Source: Sabethes cyaneus (lineage: Eukaryota; Arthropoda; Insecta; Diptera; Culicidae). From it: DNA of 64,000 nucleotides. Positions within the stretch are counted from its first letter, which is position 1; each line of letters starts with the position of its first letter. Location of the stretch: assembly GCF_943734655.1 (NCBI RefSeq), contig NC_071354.1:45684044-45748043 (forward strand). Direction: 5' to 3'. Below are positions 8,776 through 19,163 of the stretch, in pieces. A program made the translations under genes and the position numbers. The notes under the pieces are model-generated. The model did not search any database. It was not told the origin of the DNA and was given only the letters and a program-made list of their open reading frames with translations.

Positions 8776-11700
8776 TTGCGGCACACTAGACGTAACCAGA
8801 CCATCGTAAAATCTGGCCACGCCAACTACGACCAATCAACGTGTAGCCAACGGCAACCATCCCCTCCGTTTACGTCGAATAAACTAACCAGAAAAGGTAC
8901 GTTTTGTGATAGGTCAGTCCACACATCCGAAATCTCCTCCGTAACCACAACGCCCTGGGACTCGGAAGCAAAAGAGGCCTTCCGTGCCCTCTCCACGACT
9001 CCCAGACCAGGAGTCGGAGCTTTGGCAGCTCCCCCTTCTGGGTTGCTGCGCCTTTCCGAGGCAAGAGCTAATAAAGCATGGAACGAAGAACAAATATATT
9101 CTTACTGGAACAATCGGAATAGACCCACGCGACGAAAAAGGACTATGGATTGGAAACTCGGGACGTGGAACTGCCGATCTCTCAACTTCCAAGGGAGCAC
9201 TCGAGTGCTCTCCGACGTATTGAAGAGCCGCAAGTTCGACGTCGTAGCGCTGCAGGAGGTGTGCTGGAAGAGCTCAACGGTACGTACTTTCAGAGATGGA
9301 CATACCATCTACCAGAGCTGCGGCAACACACACGAGCTGGGTACAGCTTTCATAGTGATGGGCGAGATGCGGAAACGGGTGATTGGATGGTGGCCAATCA
9401 ATCCTCGAATGTGCAGGTTGAGAATCAAGGGCCGATTCTTCAACATAAGCATCATCAACGTGCACAGCCCTCACCTCAGAAGTACCGATGACGACAAGGA
9501 TGAATTCTACGCGCAGTTGGAGAGTGAATACGACCGCTGCCCAAAACATGATATCAAGATCGTCATCGGGGATTTCAATGCTCAGGTCGGCCAGGAGGAG
9601 GAATACAAACCGGTGATTGGAAGGTTCAGTGCACACCAGCGAACCAATGAAATGGGCCTAAGACTTATCGACTTTGCCGCCTCCAGGAATATGGCCGTAC
9701 GTAGTACCTTTTTCCAGCACAGAATCCACCATAAGTACACCTGGAGGTCACCAAATCAGACAGAATCACAGATCGACCACGTTTTGATCGACAGTCGGCA
9801 CTTCTCAGACATTATCGACGTCAGATCCTATCGAAGCGCTAACGTTGACTCGGACCACTACCTAGTGATTGTTAAGATGCGCCCAAGACTCTCCGTTGTG
9901 AACAACATTCGGTACCGACGCCAGCCTCGGTTAGATCTCGCGCGGCTGAAGCAGCCAGACGTCGCCGCAAACTACGCGCATTCACTCGAAGCTGCACTGC
10001 CGGAAGAGGACGAGCTGGACGAAGCCCCTCTCGAAGACTGTTGGAACACTATCAAAACAGCCATCAGCAGTGTAGCGGAGAGCTCCATCGGGCATGTGGC
10101 CCGGAATCAGCGGAACGATTGGTTTGACGATGAATGTAGGAGAGTGATGGATGAGGAGAACGCTGCGCGGGCGGCCAAGATGCGCAGTGCCACACGTCAG
10201 AACGTGGAAAGACACAAACAGAAGAAGATGCAGCGAAACCAAATCTTTCGGGAGAAAAAGCGCAACCTGGAAGAGCAGGAATATGCGGAGTTGGAGCGGC
10301 TGCATCGTTCTCAGGAAACGCGGAAGTTCTACCAGAAACTGAACGGATCCCGCAAAGGCTTTGTGCCGCGAGCCGAAATGTGTCGGGATAAGACTGGCAG
10401 TATTCTGACGGACGATCGTGAGGTGACGGATAGGTGGAAGCAGCACTTCGACGAACACCTGAATGGCGCCCAGGCGGAAAACCATGCCGGCGGGGAAACC
10501 GATTTCGACGGTGCAACAAACGGGGAAGAGGTGCCAACCCCAACGATAGGCGAAGTTAAGGAGGCCATCATGCAGCTAAGGAACAACAAGTCAGCTGGAA
10601 GAGATGGCATCGGAGCGGAGCTTATTAAAATGGGACCAGAAAAGCTGGCCGTTTGTCTGCACCGACTAATTGTTAGAATTTGGGATACGGAACAGCTACC
10701 GGAGGAGTGGAAAGATGGGGTTATCTGCCCGATCTACAAAAAGGGCGACAAGTTGGACTGTGAGAACTATCGAGCGATCACCGTTCTCAATGCCGCTTAT
10801 AAAGTGCTGTCCCAAATCATTTTCCGCCGTCTATCACCAATTGCGAATAGATTTGTGGGAACTTATCAAGCCGGCTTCGTCGAAGGTCGGTCTACAACGG
10901 ATCAAATATTTACACTGCGGCAAATCCTCCAAAAGGGCCGTGAATACAGAGTTCCCACGCATCATTTATTCGTTGACTTCAAAGCCGCATATGATACCAT
11001 CGACCGGAAAGAGCTATGGAAAATCATGGACGAGAACAGCTTTCCCAGGAAGCTCATCAAACTGATTAAATCTACGATGGATGGTACGCAGTGCTGTGTT
11101 CGGATTTCGGGTGGATTGTCAAGTTCATTCGAATCACACAGAGGGCTTCGTCAAGGTGATGGTCTTTCATGCCTGCTGTTCAACATAGCGCTACAAGGTG
11201 TTATGAACCGAGCGGATATCAACACGCGGGGCACGATATTCAACAAATTTAGTCAATTCGTCTGCTTTGCCGATGACATGGATATTATCGGCAGAACATC
11301 TGTGGAGGCGGTTTGAGGTAGTCGACGAATTTGTCTACCTTGGCTCACTGGTAACGGCGGCCAATGATACCAGCCGTGAGATTCGGAGGCGTATTATCAG
11401 CGGAAGTCGTGCTTACTATGGGCTCCACAAGCAATTGCGGTCGAGCAGACTAAGTCCCCGTACAAAGTGCACCCTATACAAGACGCTTATTAGACCGGTT
11501 GTTCTCTACGGGCATGAAACATGGACAATGCTCGAGGAGGACCTGCGAGTGCTCGGAGTTTTCGAACGACGAGTGCTAAGAACGATCTTCGGCGATCTTC
11601 GGTACAGGAGAACGGAGTATGGAGGCGGAGGATGAACCATGAACTCGCCCAGCTCTATGGCGAACCCAGTATCCAGAAGGTGGCTAAAGCTGGACGGATG

Positions 11701-11922
11701 CGATGGGCAGGGCATGTTGCAAGAATGCCGGACAACTGCCCTGCAAAGATGGTGTTCGCCTCAAATCCGGTAGGAACAAGACGACCAGGAGCGCAGCGAG
11801 CAAGATGGTTAGACCAGGTGGAGCGAGATCTAGCGGAGAGTACTCGGTGTCCGAGGAATTGGGGAGCGGTAGCCCTCAACCGAGTTACATGGAGAAATAT
11901 TGTTCAACAGGCTTTGTCTTAG
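8776..11922 (+). pseudogene. RTE endonuclease/reverse transcriptase polyprotein, frameshifted
   Basis: The 846-codon frame (8776-11316) starts with about 120 poorly conserved residues, then the endonuclease: WNCRSL (residue ~132), QEVCW with the catalytic Glu (~161), IGDFN with Asp and Asn (266, 268) and SDHYLV (359-364). The reverse transcriptase follows, with VDFKAAYD (~733), GLRQGD and FADD (831-834). The frame ends just after FADD. Coding resumes in another frame with FEVVDEFVYLGSL and RPVVLYGHETWT (from about 11311), then in a third segment with NGVWRRRMNHEL and RMRWAGHVARM to VQQALS at 11922. A block normally between FADD and YLGSL appears missing (about 60 residues by family expectation). 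The last third is therefore a pseudogene, while endonuclease and palm motifs are intact. Confidence 0.9.
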
Positions 11923-11950
11923 GACGGCAAGCCACCTAAGTAAGTAAGTA

Positions 11951-12052
11951 GTTTCAAGGTACGATGCTGGTAATTAGAGTCAGTAGGATTGCTGCATTGG
12001 CCCGTAACCGTCCTGTACTCTAACAGCCGGCTCTAGGAGCATTGGCTGGAGC
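11951..12052 (+). mobile_element. SINE200-like element, internally deleted
   Basis: It starts GTTTCAAGGTACGATGCTGG directly after the LINE's TAAG tail, lacks the B-box part present at 1672, and continues with TAGAGTCAGTAGGATTGCTG, GGCCCGTAACCGTCCTGTAC and AACAGCCGGCT. The last part (AGGAGCATTGGCTG) departs from the other copies. Confidence 0.55.
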
Positions 12053-12415
12053 GTTTTAATCGTTCATAATTTGATTTCAAAAAGCTCCCTTTAAAAGTTA
12101 TGTAATTATAGGACTAAATTTTTTCGACCATGGGTTCGATTTACACGCTCATTGTCCGATTTGAAAGATTGGTAGATTCTAAAGTCTCACTGGATTAATT
12201 CTCTTTTTTTTATCCCTTATTTTAAAAGTACAAACCCATGTTGGCACTCATTGATGATATTTCGTGTAGCGGTACAAAGCGAGTGACGGATTATCTTTCA
12301 AACATATTTGACAAGCAGTTTAGAACTTAAATACCTCAGTAGTTTTCCACATTTTGACGATGTCCACTTTTATGCTTTTATGGAGTAATAGACGCCAACA
12401 AATAAAACAGATTTT
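12053..12415. other. Unassigned AT-rich DNA
   Basis: No reading frame or repeat recognised. It separates the LINE/SINE block from the low-complexity module. Confidence 0.4.
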
Positions 12416-12785
12416 GAAGGTTTTATTGGAAATTGGACATCATTTTTTATTTAATTAGATTGTATTTAAATTGGATCATTTGATATTTGATCAAAGATTA
12501 AATTTGACTGGAACCTGCCACAAAAGACGATCATTAAGACTGTCGCAGTGACCTTTTAACCCAATGCCCTTCTGGCATACAAAAAAAAATTTGACTGGAA
12601 ATTGGACCTAAAATTAGACATGAAATTGGATTTAAAATCTGACATGCAATTGAACTTGTATCTGAACTTGACATTGAACAGTAAACTCGGGTTGAATTTG
12701 AACTAATTTAGACTTGAAATTTTACCTCAAACCGACCATGAACACGAAATTAGACTGGAATTTTTACTTGAAATTAAAATTGCCA
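12416..12785 (+). repeat. Degenerate 12-bp array (TTGAAATTGGAC type)
   Basis: Imperfect repeats of TTGAAATTGGAC and variants (TTTAAATTGGAT, ATGAAATTGGAT, TTGAACTTG) fill the segment. It is interrupted by the 73-bp insertion at 12514-12586. The same unit, inverted, appears at 29880-30290, 57301-57500 and 61430-61680, and a short run at 58895-58975. The end toward 12785 joins the pyrimidine tract through a conserved junction. Confidence 0.75.
12514..12586 (+). mobile_element. 5'-truncated retroposon with A tail and 14-bp duplication
   Basis: The insert runs from CCTGCCACAAAAGACG to GGCATACAAAAAA. The 14 bases AAATTTGACTGGAA occur immediately before it (12500-12513) and after its A tract (12587-12600). 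A target duplication of this length plus an A tail is the signature of LINE-driven insertion. It is the same family as 534-740 and 34697-34765. Confidence 0.75.
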
Positions 12786-13420
12786 TTTATCGGCTTATTC
12801 TCTCGCACGTTTTACCAGTTTTCTGTTCTGCTTTTTCTCTTTTCTGGCCACATTTTCCCCCTTTGTTCCGTTTTTGCTCCTTTTCTGTATCGTTTTCTTG
12901 ATTTTTACTCTCACTTTCCTTTTGTTTTTCCTTTTTTCTCTCGTTTTCCTTTTTTTCTGTCCCTTATATCCTGTTTCTTCGTTTTTCGTTTTTTGGTACC
13001 ATTTTGTCTTGTCTTTAGTACCGGTTTTTCCCATGCATTCCGTATGTTTTTTGTTATTTTCTTTCTTTCATATTTTCAGTCATTCTTTCCTATTTCCCTT
13101 TTTCTCATCACCAGCTTTTTCGTCTTCGTCTGTGCCGTTTTCCTTATTTTTTGAAGCCTCGTTCTTACGTCTTTTCCGTCCTTTTTTTCGGTTTTTAGCC
13201 TTGCTTTCTCTTTCCACTCATGTTTTCCTTTTTATCACCCGCTTTCCGTCTTTTGTTCTTCTGTTTTACCTTTTTCCTCAGTCTTTTTTTCATTTTCTTC
13301 TATTTCTGTCTCATTTTTCCGCTTTTTGTCCCATATTTCTCCTTTTATGTCTCGTTTTACCTATTCCCTTTTTTCTTGTTTCCTATCGGTTTTCTTTTTT
13401 CTACTTCTTATGGGGGAGTG
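12786..13420 (+). repeat. Pyrimidine-rich tract (degenerate TTTTTCTGTCCCGTTTT type)
   Basis: Over 600 bases of T and C runs punctuated by GTCC, GTTTT and CG. The long frames it gives (for example 12874-13485 plus, almost all F, L, S) are low-complexity artefacts. It forms the second half of the module whose first half is the 12-bp array; inverted counterparts are 29100-29870 and 61200-61425. Confidence 0.75.
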
Positions 13421-13745
13421 AATCTCGGGTACTTTTTCATTTCAACGTATCTGCAAATGGGAAAATTTTTAAAACATTTGGCTAGCCAGTGACTCCGGCA
13501 ACCTATTTATGCAAAGCTGATGTGTCAAAATACATTAGTATTGCCGTAAACAGCGGAAGAAAGGAGACACGAGGTGAATCTCTCTTTTGCAGATACGTCG
13601 AAATGAAAAAGTACCCGAGAAATGTGTTTTTGTGAAGAACAAACATTGGAAGAACTGGGAAACGATATGCAAACTGTGAAAAATAAACTCCCAGTTCTTC
13701 CAATGTTTGTTCTCCACCCAAAACACATTTACTCCTTCATAAGAA
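13421..13745. repeat. Two successive inverted repeats (hairpin cluster)
   Basis: The first pair is a segment at about 13431-13467 (CGGGTACTTTTTCATTTC, CGTATCTGCAAA) with its inverse at 13582-13619 (TTTGCAGATACG, GAAATGAAAAAGTACCCG). The second pair is about 13622-13661 (ATGTGTTTTTGTGAAGAAC, AAACATTGGAAGAACTGG) with 13690-13730 (CCAGTTCTTCCAATG, AAAACACAT). Each arm is about 37-40 bp with few mismatches and they are adjacent, suggesting a foldback relic. Confidence 0.7.
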
Positions 13746-13990
13746 GTACACCCAACTTTTTTTTTGCACGGATTTTTTTACAAGGACTTTTTTGTACGAC
13801 TTTTTTTTACAAGGCACGAGGTTTATCGAAATAACACGGTTTTTCGAAAATTTCGCCAACAACTTTTTTTTTGCTGTTTGTGCTTTTTACACGGATTTTT
13901 TTACGCGAAATTTTTTTAGAAGGTTACTGGAAATAACACGGTTTATTTTTGCACAGTTTTATTTACACGGCACCCATCCTCCGTTTAAAG
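13746..13990 (+). repeat. Degenerate ACGGATTTTTTTACA array
   Basis: Repeats of CACGGATTTTTTTACAAGG, ACGACTTTTTTTTACAAGG, ACACGGATTTTTTTACGCG and ACACGGTTTATTTTTGCAC follow one another. The unit is roughly 18-25 bp and strongly degenerate. No coding sense. Confidence 0.6.
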
Positions 13991-14049
13991 AAAGAATTGG
14001 CGTACAATATAACAAGAATGTACAAGAATGTATGTACAAGAAGTCGATT

Positions 14050-14320
14050 TTAAATTGATAAAAGTTGTGTTTCTTTTTACTCTTCCATTATTCTTCTCTT
14101 CCCTTTTGGTTTCTCTTTTTCGCTTCTCCTTTTTCTGCCATTCTTTTTCTTTTCTTGTTCCTTTTCTCTGCTATTGCTGTTCCGTTTTTCGCTTTTTCTT
14201 GAGTCCTGAATTATTTCTGTTCTGTTTGCCCTGTTTTCAGACCTGTTTCTCTTTTTTTGTCTCGTTATTTGTCATTTTCTTTTTTTCCTCCATTTATTGT
14301 TTTCGTTACTCAATTAAACG
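14050..14320 (+). repeat. Second pyrimidine-rich tract
   Basis: Same composition as 12786-13420 (TTTCTCTTTTTCGCTTCTCC, TTTTGTCTCGTTATTTG). It may be the other end of the same module, split by the hairpin cluster and the ACGG array. Confidence 0.6.
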
Positions 14321-15685
14321 TGTAGGGCGCTATATCTCTGCATACTAGCTTTGGTAGGAGAAAATGCTTATCAACTTAGGGACTATAATATTGGCTTGTT
14401 TCGTTACGCCTGTTTTTTGTTTTCAGGTATAATAAGTTCAAGTTGTCATGCGGTTTTCAAGCCGTAAATCTCGCATGTTCATAGTAGTTTTCGATATAAA
14501 TTAATAAATTATGGTTGTTTATGAGTAGCATTACCATTATATTAGATTTATAAAAACATATATTTTTGATCTTAATTTTCGTAGGATATACTAGCTTTAC
14601 AAGGTTAGTCTCATACAACCGGTGCTTACATACTGAGTACTGTTTCGTATGATAATTTAGTATCGTTTGTTTTCGTATCGCGCTCGTTGTATTGTTCTCC
14701 GGAAGCAGTTGCTTTTGATGGTCATTTTGAATTCATTTGAGCATATTTAGCAATGACGCGTTTACAAACCGGAACTTTTTTTGAAGCATTATAAACGTGC
14801 ATTCGATTCGTTCGTTGAAAGAACATAATTTTCGGTACGGTAAACTGATTTCTCATAGCTTTTTCTTATATCTGTATGTCGGATCTCCACTACCTGCTTC
14901 GCAATGGCCACGTAACCAACGACGTTCTCAAATCGTACGCGAGCTCGAATGACAGTGATCGCAACACCTGCCTCGGTGGATCCAGATCAATTCCTTTCTA
15001 CTAACATCAACTCCTTCCTGTGATACTTGTTGATGATGCAGTGGATTCCTCGGTCTCTAGTAGCAGCAACTGTCGGACTAACATTCCTTTCCATCCCAAA
15101 TTGACCTGCATGGGCAAGGCCAGCTTTGCTATTGATCATCACAAAGAATTAGATCACCAGAAAATGCACACTGAGAATGATCTGCTACTCTCAAGCATCA
15201 TTCTAATGGTCCTTTGTGCAATCTCAGCTGATCTAGATCAATCGCGGGGAACTCACGAGCGATCAAACTATGCTATGCTATGCTATTTTTTATCCCTTGT
15301 TTTAAAAGTTTATAACTTTTAAACCAAGCATCGTAGAACAAAATTTGAATCTAAATATTTTTATGAAACGCAATGAAATTTTCTCAGCAATCCACGAACA
15401 ATCTCACTTGTAACAAGTTTTCACAAAATATTTATGACGGTGGAGTATTTTAAGGAAAAGTCGGAAAAACCATATTCTAACTCTTAGCACAATGATCCTT
15501 TTTTGGAATTTTCCATTATGGGTAAACTGCCAAGCACCAGCCAATCGTGCCGCATTTTTCAATTTTTTTAAATAATCGGTTTCAAGGAGCCAGAGACCCG
15601 TAAGGGATAGGAGAAGAAGCACTTTATAAGCTACAGATTACAAGTTCCATACATTCAAAACTTTGATGTTTTGCTACTTTTTTTT
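14321..15685. other. Unique DNA, no gene seen
   Basis: A 100-codon frame at 15020-15322 plus has no recognisable domain. The patch 14880-15290 is less AT-rich than its surroundings. No transposon ends were recognised. Confidence 0.4.
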
Positions 15686-15795
15686 AAAACCGGTAAATTT
15701 GGCATCCGGACAATTTCAGACTTCCGGACCGGAATCGGACCGGAACCGGAACAGAGCCAAATCGGACCGGAACGAAATCGGACCTAAAAAGGAAA
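15686..15795 (+). repeat. GGAACCGG-rich patch
   Basis: Repeated CCGGAC, ATCGGACCGGAACCGGAAC and GACCGGAACGAAATCGGACC. Composition and motif match 5230-5400, suggesting the same repeat family, but no terminal inverted repeat links the two. Confidence 0.4.
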
Positions 15796-16430
15796 GAACC
15801 TGATTTGGATGTGTGATGTTGTTCGTCAAGCTAATGAAATTCGCGAGCGATTCTTTGTGGCTGTAATTCATGCTTTACACACAATGGCAACCCTGTTAGG
15901 ACAGTTTCTGCTCTTACAGAATCAAAGGAATTTATTCCTCATGAACGTGAATGAAAACGAGTTATTTTTGACTGTAATTTGGTGAAAAAACAAAACAACA
16001 AAACGACGAAAAAAGAATTGTTTTGTTGTTTCGTCGCCAGATGGTGCCGATCGTTTTTTCGTTCCTCGTCAGGTGGACTGCAAACCTAAATCAATGAGAC
16101 GTTGTGAAACGTAATTATTATTTTCTAAATTTTCTAGGTAAAGGGAATTTTATTTCACTTTTTCTTATTGTGCCATGATTTATAATGCCAAAAATGGTAA
16201 GAAATTGGACTTTGGTGAAAGACCCTCTGGATTAAAACCACTCTAATATATAAAAAAAACGTGGGACTTAAATGTGTGAACTTGAAGTAATTTATCCGAG
16301 TATCCAAATACGTTAGGCTGATCGTGTGATAAAATAAAACTAGGATGCGACTGAATATCAGTGAAATAAAAAATAGACAGTAAAATAAACAGTAAAATTA
16401 AATATATTAGTACGTTCATTGTGATAATTA
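15796..16430. other. Unassigned AT-rich DNA
   Basis: No gene. It contains AACAAAACAACGAAA-type short runs around 15985-16035. Confidence 0.35.
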
Positions 16431-16570
16431 AATTTATGGTTCGGTATAATCATAGATGAACTAAATGGTTCGATACGACCATTGATAAGTAAAAAGAGTT
16501 GGTACGATTAGGATTGAGAACCGGTGTTTCGGTACTGGAAGCGTCAGTACCGGTAGTACCGGTACCCAAG
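16431..16570 (+). repeat. Degenerate ~30-bp repeat (GGTTCGGTACGACCAT type), first block
   Basis: Units such as TGGTTCGGTATAATCATAGA, TGGTTCGATACGACCATTGA and TTGGTACGATTAGGATTGAG follow one another, then a GGTACC-rich stretch (GTACCGGTAGTACCGGTACC) at 16545-16567. Related blocks lie at 17985-18060 and 18200-18420. Confidence 0.55.
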
Positions 16571-17984
16571 AGTTACCAAGAATCAAACATGTTATTTATA
16601 GAACGCAAAAACTTAATTTTTTAATAACACTATTCGCAACTACTACTACAGGTAAACAAGGTCCAGAACATTACATAACATTAGGAAGGCGCTTTATTTA
16701 TTAACAAAATAGATGTATTTCCTTCAATGTACTTAGTTTCCTCCTCCAACTACATAAACGCACTTATGCCAACATTTCTTCCAGTCTTTCAAACACTTCT
16801 TGTAAAACTCTGTTGGTATGTCCAATGTTAGGCGTATTTTTTTTCTAAAAATACACTTAATTTCCTACAACTTTTCTTTTGACGCCATTTTGATCAAATA
16901 AGTAGTTTTCAAGATATGATGTTTTGAATAAAAGTAATCTCATTTCTAAATACACCCTTTTGAAAAGTTACTCTTGACAAAAAAAATCAAATTTAGCGAA
17001 AAATGAGTTCATACGTGGTGTCCAACACGTTAGGAAAATTTCATTCCAATCAAAAATAGTCGAATCAAATCGTTGATTCGCTAGTTGCGCTAGTTGAGCT
17101 GGAATTGCTCAGTGTTCTTATCAGATCACTGCAGACTTAACTATCATATGGCTACGATTCAGTGAGCTGAATCTTTTCATTCTGGATTATGTGCATCCGA
17201 CTACGGTGACCATATGACGTAATTTGCAACTGCCCTGCAGTAGCACAATTGATCCATAAGATCTTTGGATTCTACATCTTAAATTAATCGGATATTAGGA
17301 AACTAAATTTACGGGACATTTTGATGTTTCTTGCCGAAAGCGGTAATAGAGCTATAGGCACTTATTTATCTATCTTGAGGATACACTCCCCCCTACTATT
17401 GATAAGTTAACTATTAAGGATTGCAGTATCCTCTCGGAGGTACAAAAATCACTCGGTATATACGTGTTTGTCCTGTTTGTTTGTCCATATTTCACATTCA
17501 CCACTTCCTATTCTTTCTGTTTTCTTTCTCGTCCTCATCAGGTAAATGATGACACGGGCTAGATGGGCAAACCACAAATCTTCCACGTGGTTGTAAGGAA
17601 CGTGCTGCTCGAGCCGAAGCTTCTGATACCTGATGATACCTGAACGAGTGCTAAAGCTCGCTGCTCAGTACTTGTCCATTCAGTTTTTTGAGAAAGATAG
17701 AGTGAAATGTATGAGACTTAAGCTCTTGTGAGATACAAATAGCCGCGCGCAAAAATACTCGCACACACCGCGTGCTTGTCGTTGGCCGTGAATATGCAAA
17801 ACACTAAGTAGCCAAATAGCAAATACAGCACGGAAAGCAAAGCTTTCTATAACCGTGCAAAAATGACATTTTCTGTAGCTGTAAAGATCGCGGAAACTTT
17901 TTCAAGGATGATAAATAGTGGCCGAACTTGAAGCAACGAATATGGGCCTGACGATGACGTTGCACGATCATCATCATCAATTAA
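16571..17984. other. Unique AT-rich DNA, no gene seen
   Basis: No frame longer than 60 codons was found. No repeat was recognised apart from short simple runs and a duplicated CTGATACCTGATGATACC near 17625. Confidence 0.4.
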
Positions 17985-18420
17985 CTATGTGGTTCGGTAC
18001 AACCATAGATTAATCAAATGATTCGGTGCGATCCCTAGTAACACAGTTGTTACAAGGTAATTGTGGTCACCGATATACGACTGATTCTCGTTATAAAAAG
18101 GTTTATGCAACTAAAAGTACTAATATTGTAGGGTTTAAAAAGTCCTAATAAACTAATAACAACAACAAAAACTAATATTGTGCAGCTTGGGATCATTGTT
18201 GAATGCAGTGCTTGCATCGGTACGACCATAGATTACTAAAACGGTCCGAAGCGGCCATTTGTAAGTGAATTGATTCGATGTGATCATTATTGAATGCAGC
18301 GTATTGTTCGGTACGACCATAGTTAAATGAAAAGATATGGATCGATAATACCATAGACGAATGAAATTTTGTTCTACCATTGTTAAATAAATTGGTTTTG
18401 TACGATTATCGTGCAAGTAA
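17985..18420 (+). repeat. Degenerate ~30-bp repeat, second block
   Basis: Repeats of GTTCGGTACGACCATAGTTA, ATCGGTACGACCATAGATTA, GGTTCGGTACAACCATAGAT and TGTTCTACCATTGTTAAATA, spaced about 30-60 bp, partly separated by unrelated DNA at 18060-18200. The 87-codon minus-strand frame at 18153-18416 is a translation of this repeat and not a gene. Confidence 0.55.
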
Positions 18421-19083
18421 CATTTTCATTACTTTCAGGAAACATATCACTAGCAATTCCAAAGAAAACTTGCACTATTTGCAATAGTGAGAGTTAAGCA
18501 AAACATTAGTAGAGAACTACACAAAATTTAGAAGATAGAACTTTTGAAACAAGCTAAAATTTCGGAAATGTTCAGTTTTCATTGCGTCAATTTTGATAAA
18601 TATATTCCAATCTTACCAAAAAGTAAATTAAAAATACTAAAAAGTAAAAAAGTCGAAACGTTGGAGAAAATCTAGTCTGTGTCTGACTCAGAATCAGAGT
18701 AATGATTTATCAAATTTATTTTGTTTCCAAATTTTTCGAACGAACTTGCCATTGAAAGGCAATGGGTTCATTCAAAAATGTTGCATTAGTGAATCTCCCA
18801 AAGTTAGATATTTTCTTCCAACTGAACAAAACGATTTCGAAATACCTACAAGCCGCCGTTTGCAGGATACTGTTACGTCAGCTAGATCAATTTCTCCCCG
18901 AGCAACCCGGCTGAAGGAGAGAGTTGATCGGCGGGAAACACGAGAACTTTCATTGAACCGACGACGCAGCAGCAACATTGCAACGTATGATGGATTTGTG
19001 CCTGCCGGACGTATGTGTAGTTAGGGAATGAAAAAGTTGTTTTTCCTCCGGGAACACCCGGCTCTGCCCTTGTGGCGCAATCG
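18421..19083. other. Unassigned DNA, no gene seen
   Basis: A 92-codon frame at 18746-19024 plus and its opposite-strand shadow have no recognisable domain. The last 150 bases are GC-richer. Confidence 0.4.
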
Positions 19084-19163
19084 CGCTCTAGCTAGCTAGC
19101 TAGCTAGCGAGCCCTGCATGCAAGCCGCCTGCCTGCTTGCCTGCCTGCCTGCCTGCCTGCTCG
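19084..19163. repeat. CTAG and GCCT microsatellites
   Basis: A (TAGC)n run of five to six units is followed, after CGAGCCCTGCATGCAAGCC, by a (TGCC)n run of about nine imperfect units. Simple-sequence expansion. Confidence 0.85.

Larger units (their letters stand above)
7862..11950 (+). mobile_element. RTE-clade LINE, nearly full length, inactivated
   Basis: One long frame carries an apurinic-type endonuclease followed by a reverse transcriptase. The element has about 0.9 kb of leader and a short 3' tail of tandem TAAG ending at 11950. This architecture, with a single main frame and a microsatellite tail instead of poly-A, is typical of RTE elements. The 5' limit is uncertain: either near 7862, where sequence character changes, or near 7913 if the ribozyme fold marks it. 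The element lies 50-100 bp from the Transib-like element and abuts a SINE200-like piece at its 3' end. At least three other RTE-like 3' fragments occur in the window. Confidence 0.85.

Noticed and set aside
9102..10610. Frames of 68-167 codons on the minus strand and in other plus frames
   Set aside because: Shadows of the RTE polyprotein, which has clear endonuclease and polymerase motifs in its own frame.
12714..13492. Long plus-strand frames (146, 203 and 90 codons) in the pyrimidine tract
   Set aside because: They consist almost only of F, L, S, V and P from TTT/CTT/TCC runs; two frames are open at once, which is expected from low-complexity pyrimidine DNA.
5217..15795. The two GGAACCGG-rich patches as the two ends of one hAT element
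   Set aside because: They are 10 kb apart, no terminal inverted repeat or 8-bp duplication links them, and the RTE and Transib-like elements lie between.
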